From Bradyrhizobium sediminis (GTDB taxonomy: Bacteria; Pseudomonadota; Alphaproteobacteria; Rhizobiales; Xanthobacteraceae), in contig NZ_CP076134.1 of the NCBI RefSeq assembly GCF_018736085.1, positions 434,001-498,000 of the forward strand: DNA of 64,000 nucleotides, written 5' to 3'. The notes under the pieces were generated by a model, which made no database searches, was not told the origin of the DNA, and worked only from the letters and a program-made list of their open reading frames with translations. The stretch's first letter is position 1; every line of letters begins with the position of its first letter. Shown piece after piece: positions 51,448 to 60,227 of this stretch. The translations under genes were made by a program, and so were the position numbers.

Positions 51448-51729
51448 CTAAATAATCAAATCGCTGAGATCGCGCCATTCGAGATTCTCGCGCTCGATCA
51501 GCTCGATCTTCCAGTCGCGTTTCCATCGCTTCAATTGCTTCTCCCGCGTGATCGCCTCGTCCGCGCGCTCGTAGGATTCGACATAAACGAGCCGGTAAAC
51601 GCCGTAGGCCTTGACGAACGAGGAGCCCTCGCCGTTGCGATGCTGTTCCAGCCGCTTCCGCAGCGAATTGGTCACCCCGATATACAGGGTGCCGTGACGC
51701 CGGCTCGCGAGAATGTAGACGTAATACAT
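51448..51729 (-). CDS. GIY-YIG-domain protein (small, YhbQ/UPF0213-like), flanked by class C repeats
   Basis: 93 residues. GIY-YIG core: Y-Y-V-Y-I-L at the start and L-Y-I-G-V-T-N, Arg in S-L-R-K-R-L-E-Q-H-R, and the metal Glu in I-T-R-E-K-Q-L-K-R-W-K. All key residues are present, so a single-strand or structure-specific nuclease activity is plausible. It is bracketed by two ~125-bp nested palindromes. Such an arrangement recalls REP elements with their RAYT genes, except that the enzyme family is different. Confidence 0.88.
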   Translation of the reverse strand: MYYVYILASRRHGTLYIGVTNSLRKRLEQHRNGEGSSFVKAYGVYRLVYVESYERADEAITREKQLKRWKRDWKIELIERENLEWRDLSDLII

Positions 51730-51807
51730 GCTCGAAACACACTTACAGCGAACTACATCCGTCGTCGCGGCGAGAGCGCCGCTGACTGGTAGCGCACCCT
51801 CTCAACC

Positions 51808-51933
51808 CGTCGTCCCTGCGAACGCAGGGACCCATACGCCGCGGCCCCTCGGTTTAGGCGCCGGCGGACGACGGCTTCCTTGAATCGCCAACACGTGCTT
51901 ATGGGCCCCTGCGTTCGCAGGGGCGACGATAGT
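51808..51933. repeat. Palindromic repeat, class C, copy 2
   Basis: Left arm CGTCGTCCCTGCGAACGCAG; right arm TATGGGCCCC TGCGTTCGCAGGGGCGACG. Over the arms it matches copy 1 except for T-to-C changes in the right arm (GTCCC to GCCCC and the compensating change is absent on the left). Orientation is the same as copy 1. The central ~60 bp differ between the copies. Confidence 0.92.
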
Positions 51934-51961
51934 TGGTTGTCCCGTAGGGGCGACATAACCC

Positions 51962-52870
51962 CTACTTCTTCGCGCCCGCCGCGCTCATCGCCACCGGCCG
52001 CACCGGATCGCCTTCGCGCAACAGCGCGCCGGCGCGGGCCACCACGGTGTCGCCTTCCTGCAGCCCCTCGCGGATTTCGACCTGGCCGGCCGACATCAGG
52101 CCGACCTCCACCCGCTTGGTCTCGACCCGCGCCCGCCGCACCACCTGCACCACGGTGCCGGCCGAGCCGTAGAGGATCGCGGTCAGCGGCACCGAGATGC
52201 CGCAGCTCTGCCCGGTCTTGATCAGCGCGCGGCCGGACGAATTCACCAACAGCCGCCGCGGCAGCACCACCGAGACGAACACCTGGCCGAGCTGGCTGTT
52301 GGGCTCGATGGTCGAGGCCACCCGCCGCACCTTGCCCTCGACCTCGCCGGCGCCGATGATCTTGATCCGCGCGGTCTGGTTTACCGCGAGTTTGGAAATA
52401 TCCCGCACCGGCACCATGCCGACCAGGTCGAATTCGCTGCGCGCGATGATGGAAAACAGCGCCTCGCCCTTGCCCCCTGCGATCGAGCCGATCACCGCCG
52501 AGGACGTCGAGATCAGCCCGGCCACCGGCGACTGCACCACCTGCATGCCGCCCTCGGGCAGCGCCAGCCGGGCCAGCGCCTGGCCGGCGGTGACGGTGTC
52601 GCCCGGCTCGGCCAGGATTTCGGAAACCTTCAGGCCCGGCCGCTCCGGCCGCACCGACGTCTCCTCCCGCGCGATCAGGATGCCGGAAACCTCGACGATA
52701 TCGGAGAAACAGGCCTTGGCCGCCTTGAACACCGTGACCGCGGCGCCCTTCGGCGCGGCCTCGGGCTCCTCGGCGGCGAGGGCGGGGGAGGCGAGAAAGA
52801 GCAGGGCGGCGAGGGTGGGGGCGAGGAGGTGGCGTGAGGCGTGGTGTGCGGGAAAATTGTTCATCGGCAA
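51962..52870 (-). CDS. Periplasmic efflux adaptor (HlyD/MFP family), without a pump gene
   Basis: 302 residues; ATG 52864 is an alternative start. Signal peptide (L-L-A-P-T-L-A-A-L-L-F-L-A-S-P-A-L-A-A). Lipoyl-like halves L-K-V-S-E-I-L-A-E-P-G-D-T-V-T-A-G-Q and V-Q-S-P-V-A-G-L-I, no long alpha-hairpin, then barrel strands. It would bridge an RND or ABC pump to the outer membrane. On the downstream side there is only the repeat-flanked GIY-YIG gene, and no transporter within reach, so the operon partner is lost or elsewhere. Confidence 0.85.
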   Translation of the reverse strand: MPMNNFPAHHASRHLLAPTLAALLFLASPALAAEEPEAAPKGAAVTVFKAAKACFSDIVEVSGILIAREETSVRPERPGLKVSEILAEPGDTVTAGQALARLALPEGGMQVVQSPVAGLISTSSAVIGSIAGGKGEALFSIIARSEFDLVGMVPVRDISKLAVNQTARIKIIGAGEVEGKVRRVASTIEPNSQLGQVFVSVVLPRRLLVNSSGRALIKTGQSCGISVPLTAILYGSAGTVVQVVRRARVETKRVEVGLMSAGQVEIREGLQEGDTVVARAGALLREGDPVRPVAMSAAGAKK

Positions 52871-53265
52871 TCCAGTCCCGTTTGGGGGCCTATCGATATC
52901 AGAAGGGGGGCTCGGACGCCAAGCGGTATGGCCCCCATGTGGGTGAAGCGCTTACCCCTCGCCGACATGGCCGGGCTTCATCCCTCCGATGCTGTCTTTG
53001 ATTCCAATGAAGCGAAAGGGGTAGCTTATTAGCGCTGCCACTCAAAGAGTTCGGTTGCCGCATAGCAAGATCGGACGTTCGAATTCGCCAGCTTCCGCGT
53101 GGACGGCTGATCGACCCCGCACAATGCCATCGCTCCGGTTGTTTGGCAGTATGCTCCGGCCGATTCGTGCTTGGCTTGCGGGAATGCTTCCTTCGGCAAC
53201 TTTGTGTCGATAGGATGTTAATCCGTGGGAACTAGAATTCGTCCGCATCGGGTTGGAAAGTGGGT
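52871..53265. other. 395-bp gap at the left edge of the methylase/nuclease module
   Basis: No gene seen. From about 52960 the base composition becomes visibly lower in GC than upstream, marking the likely border of acquired DNA. The segment before 53266 has GGTTGGAAAG as a ribosome-binding stretch. I found no direct or inverted repeats bracketing the island. Confidence 0.5.
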
Positions 53266-56200
53266 ATGGCAGGTACTGAACTCAATCAGTGGATGACGGC
53301 TCTGGGCTACAACTTGGCCTCGGACTCGATGCACCGCGCCAGTTCCCAGCTTCGAGCCCGTCATCCGTATGCTCCCGAATTGCTTGATCTGTTGAACCCG
53401 GCCGGTGAAATTCGCGCTGAGGCGGTGTTCGATGTCGAAGGCGTTCCGACGGTCTGTTTCTTCGTTGACGATGGATCGTTGATAAACGATGCGCATCGTT
53501 TGGCGGAGATTCGGCAGCGCATTTGGAATCAGAACCTCATTTCCTTGATCTTGATCTTGACTCCGACGCACCTCGTGCCGGTGCCTGTCACTCGCAAGGT
53601 GCCGGCCGCCGATCCCATTCTCAAATCACAAGTTCGTCCGGATGGCCCGCTCTCGTGTGCGGACATTCAATCCGGGGATGTATGGTCCCGTTTCAAGTCA
53701 TGGTTTCAGGTCGATGATCGTGTCGACCGGAAGCTGCTGTCGAATCTGCGCGTTACAGTACGTGAACTCTGCGAGAAAAAACGCGGACAATTGGCGATCG
53801 ACGACGCTCAATACTTAGTCTCTCAACTGCTATTTGTTTCCTATCTCGAACATCGTGGAATTGTTGGTGATCGCTACAGGGCTGAACGAAAGGTGGGTCG
53901 TCTATTCGATCTTATTCAAACTCGAAACCGACAAGGCGTTGTTCGTCTGCTCGGCAAACTGAAATCAGACTTCAATGGCGACTTCCTAGAGCCGAAGGTC
54001 GGCTCGAAAGACCTATGGCTCGACCTCCAAGACAGCAGTTTCGAGGTGCTCCTGGCATTCCTCGCCGCAAACGATATGGAGACCGGACAGCTCAGCATTT
54101 GGCCTTACAATTTCCGTTTCATCCCCGTCGAACTGCTGTCTGGCATATACGAAGCGTTTCTCGGAAAGGAGTCGCAGAGAAAGGCTGCTGCGTTTTACAC
54201 GCCCCGTCATCTGGCCAACCTCGTCGTTGATCAAGCGCTAAACGACTCCGTCGATCTGCTGAGTGAGCGTATCTACGACGGCGCCTGCGGGTCGGGCATC
54301 TTACTAACAACTGCTTTCCGAAGAATAATCGGTGAAGCTGAAGCCCGAAAGAAAGGGGCGCAGGTCTCGCTATCCGAACGTATTGCACTGCTCAGGAGTT
54401 GCATCTTCGGAAGCGATATCAGTGATTCTGCTTGTCGCGTAACCGCATTCAGTCTCTACCTGTCGCTACTTGAACGGTTGGAGCCGACAGATATTGCGGC
54501 GTTGTGTGACGACGAAAACGTAAAGCTACCAAACCTGCGCGGCTCCAATCTATTTGGTGGCCCACAGGCGGGCGAATTCTTTTCTCGCAAGAATCCTCTA
54601 GTCAAACGCGGCGGCTTCACGTTGTTTCTCAGCAATCCGCCCTGGGTTGAGCCAAAGCAGAACGAAAGCTCAGCTGCCGACGATTGGGCGGCGGAAGAGG
54701 GCGCGCCACGTGCGCTGCGCCAACTAGCTGCTGATTTTGCTTGGCGGGCGGTGGATTGCCTTTCGCCGTCGGGTCGACTGTGTATGATTCTTCCAATGAG
54801 CCTTTTGTTGAAACCTACGAGTCAGGAATTCCTGACCGAGTGGTTGCAACGCATTAAGTGGCACCGCGTCATCAATTTCGGTGATCTCAAAGAACTACTC
54901 TTCGATCAGGGCCGTAAATCCTGCGTCGTTTTGATCGGTACACCAAGGCCCGAGAACGAAAATGCTAGATGGATAATCCCCCCGAACGAAATATTCGAGT
55001 ATTGGGTGCCGAAGGCAGATGTGAGCCTCGCCTTCGGTCGCCTCACACTCCATAGCGGCGACCGACATCGGGTGCAGACGCAAGCGATCGCGCTGTCCAA
55101 CAAGCAGTTGACGACACGAATGTGGGGTGACGACTTTGATTTGGCTCTCTGGGCCGATTTGCGTCTGCGAGGCACGTTCAATGACCTTGTCTCGGGTTCG
55201 AATAGACGGTGGGCTCGTCGAAAAGGATTTCATCGCACCGATAACGCCGTACCTGCCGACAAATGGGTTAGCAGCAAACCGCTTTGGGAAATGATGTTTG
55301 TTCGGCCGGGCGATCTTTATCACAATGTCGTTCCTGATTTGTCGAGCAGACGTGCTTTTCCAAAAGGCGAAATCCAAAGAGTGCCCAAACTTAGTGCTGA
55401 AGTGCTGGATGCATTCGACGGCCCGCGGATTTTGTTTCCAGATGGTCCGTCGCCAGACCTCGAGATTCGCGCTGCATTTATCGATAAGCCTGCGTCTTTC
55501 ATGAGCAGCGTAGGTGTCATCGCGGGCCCCATGGAAGATGCCGATTATCTCCGTTTTGCAACCGTTTTCTTGCGTTCGGATCTCGTTAGATATTTTATGG
55601 TGACGCAGCTCTACCAGCTCCTGAGCGACCGCGACCGAGTCTCGCTTAGCGACGTGGGCAACTTTCCATTTTATCTGCCTGAACGGCATCCTGATCCCGC
55701 GAGAGCAAGAAAGATCGTCAAAGAGTTGGCGGGCTACGTTCAAGAAATTGAGAACACGAGCGTGTTGATGCGTAGCCATCGGTGGGAGACGCTGCGGCCG
55801 ATCGCAGAGACGAAGTTATTGGAGTATTTTGGGCTAAGTGAATCAGCTCAGGCAATTGTCAAAGAAACGATCGAGGTCGTTCTTCCCGCAATCCGCCCTT
55901 ATGGCATGTCAGACGTATTTGAACGTGCTGGAAGACGGCCGTCAAATGATGCGATACGATCTTACGTGGGAACGCTCATCGCCGAGTTGGAATCATGGCG
56001 TGACGCACGAAAAGGGAAGGGCAAATTTTCGGTTGAGGTGCTGCTGACAATCCGGGAGAGGTCCGGCCCGTTTGGTATTGTTCGTGTCCATGTGGGCTCG
56101 AGCAGGAAGAGCAAGGCGGAGATTCAAAGAAAGGAAGCTGCGGCGAACAGTGCTATTGCAGAGTTGCAGGCTCGCAAATTGCTGCCGATGTCGCTTTCAG

Positions 56201-56367
56201 AAGATTTGTATTTCGTTGCTGATACGGTCATTGTAGCTGACGATACAGTGTTTCTCGTAAAGCCACAGAATGAGCGTGCTTGGTTACGCCGGCAAGCATT
56301 GCGAGATGCCGAGCGAATCGTCGAAACAACGACGCGTCCCGCTGCGCTAGCTCAGGACGTGGCATGA
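53266..56367 (+). CDS. N6-adenine DNA methyltransferase, Eco57I/type IIG-like
   Basis: 1033 residues from ATG 53266 (MAGTELNQWM), with GGAAAG five bases upstream; GTG 53260 has no proper spacing. N-terminal ~150 residues contain W-N-Q-N-L and a beta pattern as in methylase proteins of this class. F-Y-T-P-R-H-L at 310-316, SAM motif D-G-A-C-G-S-G at 338-344 and catalytic N-P-P-W at 457-460 mark an adenine-N6 methylase. Residues ~600-850 would be the target-recognition region. No nuclease motif is obvious inside the protein. Its stop overlaps the start of a PD-(D/E)XK gene by four bases. Codons are far less GC-biased than in neighbours. Confidence 0.88.
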   Translation: MAGTELNQWMTALGYNLASDSMHRASSQLRARHPYAPELLDLLNPAGEIRAEAVFDVEGVPTVCFFVDDGSLINDAHRLAEIRQRIWNQNLISLILILTPTHLVPVPVTRKVPAADPILKSQVRPDGPLSCADIQSGDVWSRFKSWFQVDDRVDRKLLSNLRVTVRELCEKKRGQLAIDDAQYLVSQLLFVSYLEHRGIVGDRYRAERKVGRLFDLIQTRNRQGVVRLLGKLKSDFNGDFLEPKVGSKDLWLDLQDSSFEVLLAFLAANDMETGQLSIWPYNFRFIPVELLSGIYEAFLGKESQRKAAAFYTPRHLANLVVDQALNDSVDLLSERIYDGACGSGILLTTAFRRIIGEAEARKKGAQVSLSERIALLRSCIFGSDISDSACRVTAFSLYLSLLERLEPTDIAALCDDENVKLPNLRGSNLFGGPQAGEFFSRKNPLVKRGGFTLFLSNPPWVEPKQNESSAADDWAAEEGAPRALRQLAADFAWRAVDCLSPSGRLCMILPMSLLLKPTSQEFLTEWLQRIKWHRVINFGDLKELLFDQGRKSCVVLIGTPRPENENARWIIPPNEIFEYWVPKADVSLAFGRLTLHSGDRHRVQTQAIALSNKQLTTRMWGDDFDLALWADLRLRGTFNDLVSGSNRRWARRKGFHRTDNAVPADKWVSSKPLWEMMFVRPGDLYHNVVPDLSSRRAFPKGEIQRVPKLSAEVLDAFDGPRILFPDGPSPDLEIRAAFIDKPASFMSSVGVIAGPMEDADYLRFATVFLRSDLVRYFMVTQLYQLLSDRDRVSLSDVGNFPFYLPERHPDPARARKIVKELAGYVQEIENTSVLMRSHRWETLRPIAETKLLEYFGLSESAQAIVKETIEVVLPAIRPYGMSDVFERAGRRPSNDAIRSYVGTLIAELESWRDARKGKGKFSVEVLLTIRERSGPFGIVRVHVGSSRKSKAEIQRKEAAANSAIAELQARKLLPMSLSEDLYFVADTVIVADDTVFLVKPQNERAWLRRQALRDAERIVETTTRPAALAQDVA

Positions 56368-57059
56368 CGAAGTCGGGCAGCTGGCTTTCGGCATTTCCCC
56401 AAGAGGACGTTCGAGTCGCGGTCGACGCTTTGCGCGGAGTATGGGCGGAGCTCACGACGCTGAGCCCAGAAACATTTCACGCCGACGCAAAAGAACCCCG
56501 ATTAACCGAATTACTGTGCGAGCATATTCGGTCGGTCTTTAAGACGCGCACGAAGCTTACCGGACAGTGGAGTTACGAGAGAAGAATCGGCAAGATCAAG
56601 CAACGCAAGGGCGGCGGTGTTGAAATTGCTGATAGAAGGCGCACAGACATCGAATATTTCTCTGATCGATACGATCCAGCACTTGAGCTCGTATTTGAAT
56701 TCAAGAAAATCAACGGAAAGGCCGCGCGCAGGAATACATATGTAGGTTCAGACGGAATGCTTCGCTTTGTAACTGGCAGCTATAGTGTCAAGCAACCGCT
56801 TGCGGTCATGGTCGGAATTTTGACTGATAAGGAAACGGCCTGCGTAAAGCCTCTTATTGATCTGCTGAAAACGCCAGAGCTAATGACGTCGTTGCAGATG
56901 AAGCCGGCGCCTTCCGAATCGCTGAAGGTTCCATCGCTCATTTTGCCAAGAATCGCTCAATTTGACACGGAGCATCAACGCGCGGCAGAGCTCGCGGCGG
57001 AGCACGGGACGATAACCATCGCCCATCTGTTCCTTGGTTTTCCCGTTGCGACAACGTAG
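56364..57059 (+). CDS. Probable PD-(D/E)XK restriction-type nuclease
   Basis: 231 residues from ATG 56364, overlapping the methylase stop (ATGA), so translationally coupled. Nuclease-like spacing: Glu49 in R-L-T-E-L-L, Asp95 in R-R-T-D-I-E-Y and E-F-K at 112-114 in L-V-F-E-F-K-K-I. These fit the E...D...E-x-K set of the PD-(D/E)XK superfamily. The region between (G-Q-W-S-Y-E-R-R-I-G-K) could contact DNA. I recognise no named family. The gene pair looks like a two-gene restriction-modification or related defence module. Lower GC than neighbours. Confidence 0.7.
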   Translation: MTKSGSWLSAFPQEDVRVAVDALRGVWAELTTLSPETFHADAKEPRLTELLCEHIRSVFKTRTKLTGQWSYERRIGKIKQRKGGGVEIADRRRTDIEYFSDRYDPALELVFEFKKINGKAARRNTYVGSDGMLRFVTGSYSVKQPLAVMVGILTDKETACVKPLIDLLKTPELMTSLQMKPAPSESLKVPSLILPRIAQFDTEHQRAAELAAEHGTITIAHLFLGFPVATT

Positions 57060-57131
57060 TAGAGTGCGGTCGCTTGGGGTTGCAGTATGCTATGTGGCAT
57101 GAACCATCCAATCCGAACAAGGGAGCAAGCA

Positions 57132-57458
57132 ATGCCCCTGACCAGAAGCTTTCGCGAGACGGTGCAGGCGCGCGCTCGCCGCGACATCAAATTCCGGCAG
57201 GCCTTGCTTGCCGAGGCGATGCAGGCGTTGCTCGATGGTAATCTCGACGAAGGGCGCGCCACGCTGCGCTCGTGCATCAACGCCACCGTCGGTTTCGAAA
57301 AACTCGGCGCCGCGCTCGGCCGGTCGCCCAAGAGCCTGATGCGCATGTTCGGGCCATCGGGCAACCCTACGGCCGAAAACCTGCTCGGCGTCATCGGCGT
57401 GCTGCAGGAGAAAACGGGCGTTCGCCTGCAGGTGCGCGCGGTCGCCGACGCGGCCTGA
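57132..57458 (+). CDS. Antidote-type HTH protein without a visible toxin gene
   Basis: 108 residues from ATG 57132 (MPLTRSFRET); GGGAG lies about ten bases upstream, and ATGs at 57099 and 57087 are alternatives. Pattern: F-R-E-T-V-Q-A-R-A, then A-L-L-D-G-N-L-D-E-G-R-A-T-L-R, then L-G-R-S-P-K-S-L-M-R-M-F-G-P-S-G-N-P-T-A-E-N-L, as in putative addiction-module antidote (HI1420-like) proteins. These usually follow a RelE-type toxin gene. Upstream is the nuclease instead. GC is back to the local average. It may be an orphan or an independent regulator. Confidence 0.7.
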   Translation: MPLTRSFRETVQARARRDIKFRQALLAEAMQALLDGNLDEGRATLRSCINATVGFEKLGAALGRSPKSLMRMFGPSGNPTAENLLGVIGVLQEKTGVRLQVRAVADAA

Positions 57459-57597
57459 CGGGAAGCTGCCTACCCCCGATTTTCCGAAATTACGCCCTCC
57501 GAGCCGGGCATTTTACTTTGCATGGGGTCGTTTTGCGATTTTTTGTTGAGGCCCTGCGGTAGGCGCTGCGTCTGGGGCGGGAGGCGGCGCGCTTAAG

Positions 57598-60072
57598 TCA
57601 CGACGGCAGCTTCCGTCGCCGGTCCGCCACGGGCTGCGCTTCTTTCGCCGCCGCCGCGCCTTCTTCCTTCCAGCGCAAAATCTCCACCGCCAGGATCGGA
57701 TGGTTGAAGCCCTTCAGCGTCAGATCTTCCAGCTGCCGGCCTTCGGCCCATGGCTCGACCATGCCGAACACGCGCTGGCTGACCACGATCTGGCCGGCCT
57801 TGGCTTCGTCACACAGCCGCGAGGCGAGGTTGGTGACGCTGCCGATCGCGGCGTATTCGAGCCGCTGCTCGAAGCCGATCTGGCCGAGCGTCGCATAGCC
57901 GAGCGCGATGCCGACGCCGAAGCCAAGACTATGCCCGCGGTTGCGCCACTTCTGCGTCAGCTGGCCGATGGTGTCGCGCATCTCGACCGCCATCTTCACC
58001 GCGCGCTTGACGTGATCGTCGAACTGGATCGGCGCGTTGAACAGGATCATCACGCCGTCGCCGGCATAGCGGTCGAGCGTGCCCTCGTAGCGGAAGATCA
58101 GCTCGCCGAGCGCGGCGTGATATTCGCGCAGCACGTTCATCGCCTCTTCCGGCTCGGTCGCCTCGGTGAAGGCGGTGAAGCCGCGCAGGTCGCAGAACAC
58201 CACGGTGACTTCGCGGCGGTGGCTGTCGAGCAGCGAATCATGGCCGTCGGAGGAGGCGATCAGCTGCGCCACCTGCGGCGGCAGGAAGCGCTCCAGCCTT
58301 CGGATGCGCTCGATCTCGCCGAGCTGCTTCTCGACCCGCTCCTCCAGCGACTTGTTCCAGTTCTTGAGCTGCTCGGTCTGTTCCTGCAGTTTGGCCGCCT
58401 GCTGCTGCACGGTGGTGTGCGCGGTTTCCAGTTCGCGGCCCTTCGCGTCGACTTCGGTGAACAGCCGCGCATTGCGCATCGCCAGCACCGACTGGTGTGC
58501 GAACGTCTTCATCAGCCCGATCAGATTGGGCGAGAATTCGCCGGCCGCGCGGCGCAGCACCACCAGCGAGCCCAGGATGCCTTTTTGATCGACCAGCGGC
58601 ACCACCAGCACGGAATGAAAGCCGGCCTCGGCCGCGACGTCGCGCAGCCGATCTTCGGCAACGCTCGCGAGATCGGGGATCGCGATCGGCTCGCCCTGGC
58701 TTGCGGCCTGGCCGAGCACGCTGGAATCCTGGTCGATCTGCAGGTGCCGGCCTTCGGCCGTCTTGTCGATGCCGATCGCCTCGGTCAGGTTGAATCGCTG
58801 TCTGGTCGCGTCGTAGCCGTAGATCAGCACGGCGTCGGCATGGGTGATTTCCAGCGCGCGCGCCGCCACCGTCGGCAGCACCGCGTTGAGATCGAGCGAG
58901 GACGACACCGCGCGGCCGACCTCCTCGAGCACCTTGAGCTCGTTGATCGAGCGCGCCAGGTCGCGGGTGCGCTCCTCGACCTTGGTCTCGAGGCCCTCAT
59001 AGGTCTCCTGCAGCCGGCCGGCCATGCTGTTGAACTGGTCGGACAGTTCTTCCAGTTCGTCCTTGGTGTGCACCTCGATGCGGTGGCTGAAATCGCCGGC
59101 GCCGAGCCGCCGCGCGCCGGCGCGCAGCGCGGTGATCGGAATCAGCATCCGCCGCGCCAGCACCGTGCCGGCGAGGATCGCAACCAGCAGGCCGAGCGCG
59201 ATCAACAGCGCGCTCCGCACCAGCTGGTCCCGGATCGGCGCCAGCGCCTGCGCGGTCGGCTGCTCGAACAGCACGTACCAGCCGAGTTTCGGCACCGCGC
59301 TCGATGTCGTCAGCACCGCCTGGCCGTCGATGCCGGTGCCCGAGGTGGGCGGCACGCCGTCCGGCTTCAGCAGGGCGGCGACCTGCGGCAGGGCGGCGAG
59401 TTCCCTGCCGACCTCCGGGCCCTTCGAGCCTGCCAGCACCTGGCCGCGCGCATCGGCCACATAGGCGTAAGCGGCCTTGCCGACCTGGGCGTCGCCGAGG
59501 AAATCGTTGAGAAAGCGCAGGTCGATCTCGGCCAGCGTCACCCCGGCGTTGAAGCCGGAATGCGACACCGCGATCGACATGAAGGGGCGCGAGCCGACGA
59601 AATAGGCCGGCGCGAAGATGACCCCCTTGGCGGCGGTTTCGGAAAAGCGGATGTCGCGGGAAAAGTCGGCGTTGCTGTTGGTCGAGATCGTCGTGCGCGT
59701 CAGCCGCAGCTGCTCGCGGCCGCTGCCGTTGAGGAAGGAAAGCTGGCTCACCGCCGGCACCTGGTTCAGAAGCTGGGCGTAGTCGGAGCGGTGCTGTTCC
59801 AGCGTGGTCGCGCTGGCGCGGGTCACCCAGCTGATCTGCCGTTCCAGCTCCGAAATCGCCTGCTCGATCCGCAGCGCGGTGGCTTCCGCCTTCTCGCCCA
59901 TCGCGTCGACCAGCGCGACCCGGGTGCCGCGATAGCTGATCCAGGTCTCCATCGCGCCGTTGACGGCCAGCACGAACACCACGAGCCCGACCAGCGCGGC
60001 GACGTATTTGGCGAACAGGCCTTCGCGGAGAAACCAGATTTTGTCCCTGACGCCGTTCATCCAGATCCTCAT
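57598..60072 (-). CDS. Membrane-bound class III adenylate/guanylate cyclase with sensor, HAMP and GAF
   Basis: 824 residues (ATG 60060 is an alternative). Helix at ~22-42, periplasmic Cache-type sensor (45-285), helix at ~290-310, HAMP, GAF (~385-535), coiled coil and cyclase domain (~610-800). Metal Asps are present: V-F-C-D-L-R-G-F and Y-A-G-D-G-V-M. The Lys that reads the purine in standard enzymes corresponds here to Arg (L-D-R-Y-A-G-D), and the Thr/Asp partner to Ala (E-Y-A-A-I-G). The product (cAMP or cGMP) is therefore uncertain. V-T-N-L-A-S-R-L keeps the transition-state Asn and Arg. A Crp-family gene lies 2.4 kb away. Confidence 0.9.
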   Translation of the reverse strand: MRIWMNGVRDKIWFLREGLFAKYVAALVGLVVFVLAVNGAMETWISYRGTRVALVDAMGEKAEATALRIEQAISELERQISWVTRASATTLEQHRSDYAQLLNQVPAVSQLSFLNGSGREQLRLTRTTISTNSNADFSRDIRFSETAAKGVIFAPAYFVGSRPFMSIAVSHSGFNAGVTLAEIDLRFLNDFLGDAQVGKAAYAYVADARGQVLAGSKGPEVGRELAALPQVAALLKPDGVPPTSGTGIDGQAVLTTSSAVPKLGWYVLFEQPTAQALAPIRDQLVRSALLIALGLLVAILAGTVLARRMLIPITALRAGARRLGAGDFSHRIEVHTKDELEELSDQFNSMAGRLQETYEGLETKVEERTRDLARSINELKVLEEVGRAVSSSLDLNAVLPTVAARALEITHADAVLIYGYDATRQRFNLTEAIGIDKTAEGRHLQIDQDSSVLGQAASQGEPIAIPDLASVAEDRLRDVAAEAGFHSVLVVPLVDQKGILGSLVVLRRAAGEFSPNLIGLMKTFAHQSVLAMRNARLFTEVDAKGRELETAHTTVQQQAAKLQEQTEQLKNWNKSLEERVEKQLGEIERIRRLERFLPPQVAQLIASSDGHDSLLDSHRREVTVVFCDLRGFTAFTEATEPEEAMNVLREYHAALGELIFRYEGTLDRYAGDGVMILFNAPIQFDDHVKRAVKMAVEMRDTIGQLTQKWRNRGHSLGFGVGIALGYATLGQIGFEQRLEYAAIGSVTNLASRLCDEAKAGQIVVSQRVFGMVEPWAEGRQLEDLTLKGFNHPILAVEILRWKEEGAAAAKEAQPVADRRRKLPS

Positions 60073-60227
60073 GCGCTCCCCATCAGAGGTTTGCGCTCAG
60101 CCGGGCTGTGTTTAGCACAATTCGAGGGGGTTGGCCGGGCTGTCGGCCAGCGTGGTTAGCCGCCATTTTGGCTAGCGGGGGAGGGCCGGGGTGGGGATAC
60201 CGCGGCGGCGGTGGGGAGGTGAGAATG

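Noticed and set aside
52871..57131. Attachment sites or flanking repeats of the low-GC island
   Set aside because: I compared the two borders by eye and found no direct or inverted repeat longer than about 8 bp, and no integrase.
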